From an uncultured Rikenellaceae bacterium (lineage in GTDB: Bacteria; Bacteroidota; Bacteroidia; Bacteroidales; Rikenellaceae): DNA of 18,044 nucleotides. The notes beneath the pieces were generated by a model. It made no database searches. It was not told the origin of the DNA and saw only the letters and a program-made list of their open reading frames with translations. A program made the translations under genes and the position numbers. The stretch's first letter is position 1, and each line of letters starts with the position of its first letter. Location: contig CAMQUV010000006.1 in NCBI GenBank assembly GCA_947037995.1, forward strand, positions 1 through 18,044, given 5' to 3'. Below, piece after piece: positions 15,462-18,044 of the stretch.

Positions 15462-17015
15462 GTGATACACTCAGTACAGATTACACTTAGCCCAAAAGAG
15501 GCTTCAGATAATGAAATAATTGCTAAACACGCGGCTGACCAAGCTGGCGTAAAAATGTCCGATATTGCGCATTGTAGAGTCATTAGACGCTCGGTTGATG
15601 CTCGCAAAAGAGGGCAGATTATTGTTAACCTTGCGGTCGAACTATTTGTCGACGAAAGACCCCTCGAGGATATTAACTTTGATTACCCAGACGTTACCAA
15701 TAAACAACCCGTTATAATCGTCGGGGCCGGACCCGCAGGACTCTTCGGGGCACTCGAACTCATTGAACTTGGACTAAAACCAATAATCCTTGAACGTGGA
15801 AAAAACGTGAGCGATAGAAAACTTGATATCGCAACTCTATCTAAAAATGGAACTATTAATCCTAACTCTAACTACGCCTTTGGTGAAGGTGGAGCGGGGA
15901 CCTATTCGGACGGAAAACTCTTTACACGTAGCAAAAAACGTGGGCCTAATAGAAAAGCTCTCGAAATATTGAAATACAATGGTGCCTCGGACAATATACT
16001 ATATGATGCACACCCACATATCGGAACTGACAAACTGCCGCAAATTATCCAGAAAATTCGCGAGACTATTGTGAATCAAGGGGGTGAAGTGCACTTTAAT
16101 ACTAAAGTCACGGAAGTAATTGTCGAAAATGGTAGGGCCAAAGGGGTGTTAGCAGACAACGGAACGAAATACGAAGGAGTAGCTGTAATGCTTGCAACGG
16201 GGCACTCTGCGAGAGACATATACTCTATGCTCCACGAAAAAGAGATTGCTCTGGAGGCTAAGAATTTTGCGGTCGGAGTGCGTGTGGAGCACCCACAAGA
16301 ACTAATTGACGATATCCAATACAAAGGACTTAAAGACGAATACCTGCCCCCTGCATCTTATTCACTAGTTTCGCAGGTCGGCGGTAGAGGAGTATATAGC
16401 TTCTGTATGTGCCCAGGAGGGTTTATCGTACCCGCTGCTACACAAAATGGCCAATGCGTGGTTAACGGTATGTCGCCTAGCGGACGTAATAATATTTATG
16501 CTAACTCCGGAATAGTTACTCAGGTTACAGATGAAGATTTAGCTGACTACACGAAATACTACGGTGTGTTGGGAGGAATGATGTTCCAAGACCAGCTCGA
16601 ACAAATGGGTTTCGCGCAGGGTGGGGGAGCGCAAGTAGCTCCAGCACAGCGATTAACTGATTTTGTCGGTAAATCTAGCTCTACTTCTACTATCAAAACC
16701 TCGTACCACCCAGGTGTTGTCACATCGGATATGCACCATTGGTTACCTAAATTTATTAGCAAATCGCTGAGAGAGGGTTTCAAAGAATTTGATAAAAAAA
16801 TGCACGGGTTTATTACAAACCAAGCTCAAGTTATTGGTATCGAGAGCCGTACAAGCGCACCTGTTAGAATACCTCGTGACAAAGACACTCTGTGCCATAC
16901 ACAAATCCAAGGATTTTTCCCTGTTGGTGAAGGCGCTGGATATGCTGGTGGAATTGTGTCGGCTGCTATCGATGGAATGGTTGCTGCTGAGGCAATCAAA
17001 GAATTTGCTAAATAA
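15462..17015 (+). CDS. FAD-dependent oxidoreductase-like protein (COG2509-type), GTG start
   Basis: A 517-residue FAD-binding protein of the family annotated as FAD-utilizing dehydrogenase or NAD(P)/FAD-dependent oxidoreductase; I know of no settled biochemical role. An N-terminal domain (1-80) with SVDARKRGQIIV is typical. It is followed by the dinucleotide fold VGAGPAGLF (from V87) with E111 at the end of the second strand, the FGEGGAGTYSDGKL motif (from F140), a second nucleotide-contact ATGHSARD, and the closing FAD motif FFPVGEGAGYAGGI. A CMC cysteine pair (C315, C317) sits in the middle. It starts at GTG: no ATG occurs in frame until residue 32, and starting there would remove conserved N-terminal sequence. 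There is no Shine-Dalgarno sequence; the upstream bases are A/T-rich. The gene lies 38 bases after the second M23 gene and 35 before the S9 peptidase, so probably all belong to one transcript. Confidence 0.9.
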   Translation: MIHSVQITLSPKEASDNEIIAKHAADQAGVKMSDIAHCRVIRRSVDARKRGQIIVNLAVELFVDERPLEDINFDYPDVTNKQPVIIVGAGPAGLFGALELIELGLKPIILERGKNVSDRKLDIATLSKNGTINPNSNYAFGEGGAGTYSDGKLFTRSKKRGPNRKALEILKYNGASDNILYDAHPHIGTDKLPQIIQKIRETIVNQGGEVHFNTKVTEVIVENGRAKGVLADNGTKYEGVAVMLATGHSARDIYSMLHEKEIALEAKNFAVGVRVEHPQELIDDIQYKGLKDEYLPPASYSLVSQVGGRGVYSFCMCPGGFIVPAATQNGQCVVNGMSPSGRNNIYANSGIVTQVTDEDLADYTKYYGVLGGMMFQDQLEQMGFAQGGGAQVAPAQRLTDFVGKSSSTSTIKTSYHPGVVTSDMHHWLPKFISKSLREGFKEFDKKMHGFITNQAQVIGIESRTSAPVRIPRDKDTLCHTQIQGFFPVGEGAGYAGGIVSAAIDGMVAAEAIKEFAK

Positions 17016-17050
17016 ATACTATTATCAAACTAATATAAAACCCCTTAATA

Positions 17051-18044
17051 ATGAGAAAATTCATACCTATTATGATGGCTGCTACTGCTTTGATGGCTTC
17101 GTGTACGGGCTCTAATAACGCAGAGCAAGCACAACCAGAGTTTAAACTGGACACTCTAATGACTGCCGAGCAAATTGCCGCGAGAAAATTCACACCAGAA
17201 GTAATGTGGAAAATGGCTAGAGCGTCAAGCCCTATCCTTTCGCCCGACGGAACACAATTTGCATACTACTTAACTCGCTATAACCTAGCGGATAATAACT
17301 CGTCATCTGCACTATTCGTGCAACAGCCTGATGCCGAACCTATGCAGCTCACTCAGTGGGGGCACAGAGACAATTCGCCGCAATGGAGCGACGATAATAA
17401 ATCTATCTTTTTCCTTTCGAACCGCGCTGGTAGCTCGCAGATACATTCTATTTCGCTCGACACGAAAGAGATTATTTCTTTGTCGAACGTTGCAACAGGC
17501 GTGACAGCCTTTGAGGTTGCAGAGAAAAGCAATAAAGTATGGTACACTACTATGGTGAAAATATCAAAAGTTGAATCTTCGGAGCTCAACCCTGATATGC
17601 CTAAATCGCAGGCTCTTGTTTATGACGACCTAATGGCGCGTCACTGGGATTCGTGGAACGACGGGCAATACAGTCATATTTTCGTTGCAGATTTAGCGTC
17701 TAATGGAGTGGCAGAGGCTATTGATATTATGACAGAAGAGCCTTTTGACTCGCCTGTTTCGCCATATTTCGACCCTTCTGAAATCACCTGGAATAACGCT
17801 GGAACGCAGCTTGCCTACACATCTCGCAAACTGCTCGGTTATGAGTATGCTAAGAGCACAAATAGTGATATTTACCTTTATAATATTGAATCTAAAACGA
17901 CTAAGAATCTTACAGTTGAGATGCCTGGATATGACGATACTCCCGTTTTTTCGCCTGATGATAAGAAAATTGCGTGGCAGAGTATGAGAAGAGCAGGCAA
18001 TGAGTCGGACAAAGATAGGCTGATGGTTATGAATGTAGATGGCA
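17051..18044 (+). CDS. S9 family peptidase (dipeptidyl-peptidase 5-like) lipoprotein, 3' part beyond the window
   Basis: The frame is open to the end of the window (331 codons, no stop), covering only the N-terminal half of an enzyme usually of 650-700 residues. It starts with a lipoprotein signal ending LMASC (C18). There are no acidic residues directly after the Cys, so a periplasm-facing location is the simpler guess. The sequence is a WD40-like beta-propeller of the S9 prolyl oligopeptidase clan, with repeats such as SPILSPDGTQFAYY, NSPQWSDDNKSIFFLS and DTPVFSPDDKKIAW. The stretch DLMARHWDSWNDGQYSHIFV resembles the S9C, DPP5-like group. The Ser-Asp-His triad would lie downstream and cannot be checked. 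Such enzymes release dipeptides from oligopeptides in asaccharolytic relatives. It follows the FAD gene by 35 bases with no promoter in between. Confidence 0.9.
   Translation, partial: MRKFIPIMMAATALMASCTGSNNAEQAQPEFKLDTLMTAEQIAARKFTPEVMWKMARASSPILSPDGTQFAYYLTRYNLADNNSSSALFVQQPDAEPMQLTQWGHRDNSPQWSDDNKSIFFLSNRAGSSQIHSISLDTKEIISLSNVATGVTAFEVAEKSNKVWYTTMVKISKVESSELNPDMPKSQALVYDDLMARHWDSWNDGQYSHIFVADLASNGVAEAIDIMTEEPFDSPVSPYFDPSEITWNNAGTQLAYTSRKLLGYEYAKSTNSDIYLYNIESKTTKNLTVEMPGYDDTPVFSPDDKKIAWQSMRRAGNESDKDRLMVMNVDG

Overview
The window is chromosomal DNA of a member of the phylum Bacteroidetes, most likely order Bacteroidales. The evidence is protein style (a Bacteroides-type pyruvate kinase, a short GyrB, an M6 protease and small lipoproteins), near absence of Shine-Dalgarno sequences, and several promoters of the Bacteroidetes form TTTG-N20-TAnnTTTG. 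The sequence alone does not fix genus or species. It is a contig end: bases 1-44 are not genomic but an Illumina P5-side adapter with an i5 index. They cut off a xerD gene and add a false tail to its reading frame. The right edge is open inside an S9 peptidase gene.

Layout, left to right. (1) 45-2777: truncated xerD (-) is divergent from aroQ (+). aroQ is followed closely by pyk, which ends in a strong intrinsic terminator. (2) 2778-7470: gyrB has its own very good promoter and an intrinsic terminator. rnr (RNase R) follows and ends at a hairpin shared with the convergent genes to its right. These are housekeeping genes. (3) 7524-10826: a minus-strand operon of osmC, a TonB-dependent receptor and a CPBP-family membrane protein, with a one-base stop/start overlap and then a six-base gap, behind a near-ideal promoter. 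(4) 10924-13304: a minus-strand pair, a secreted M6 metalloprotease followed by a small unrecognised lipoprotein. (5) 13402-18044: a plus-strand run of two tandem membrane-anchored M23 (LytM) peptidases, an FAD-dependent protein with a GTG start, and an S9 peptidase lipoprotein, with gaps of 35-68 bases. Only one promoter is visible for this run.

Much of the right half deals with the cell envelope: outer-membrane uptake, cell-wall hydrolysis, and protein or peptide degradation outside the cytoplasm. The items most worth testing are the protease/lipoprotein pair as a possible protease/inhibitor couple, the second M23 paralogue with a His-to-Tyr change at a catalytic position, the methionine-rich loops of the TonB-dependent receptor, and the adapter artefact at the contig end. 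I found no CRISPR array, tRNA, rRNA, insertion sequence or phage gene. Most of the window is ordinary conserved gene content and I do not see a clear new defence or mobile system.
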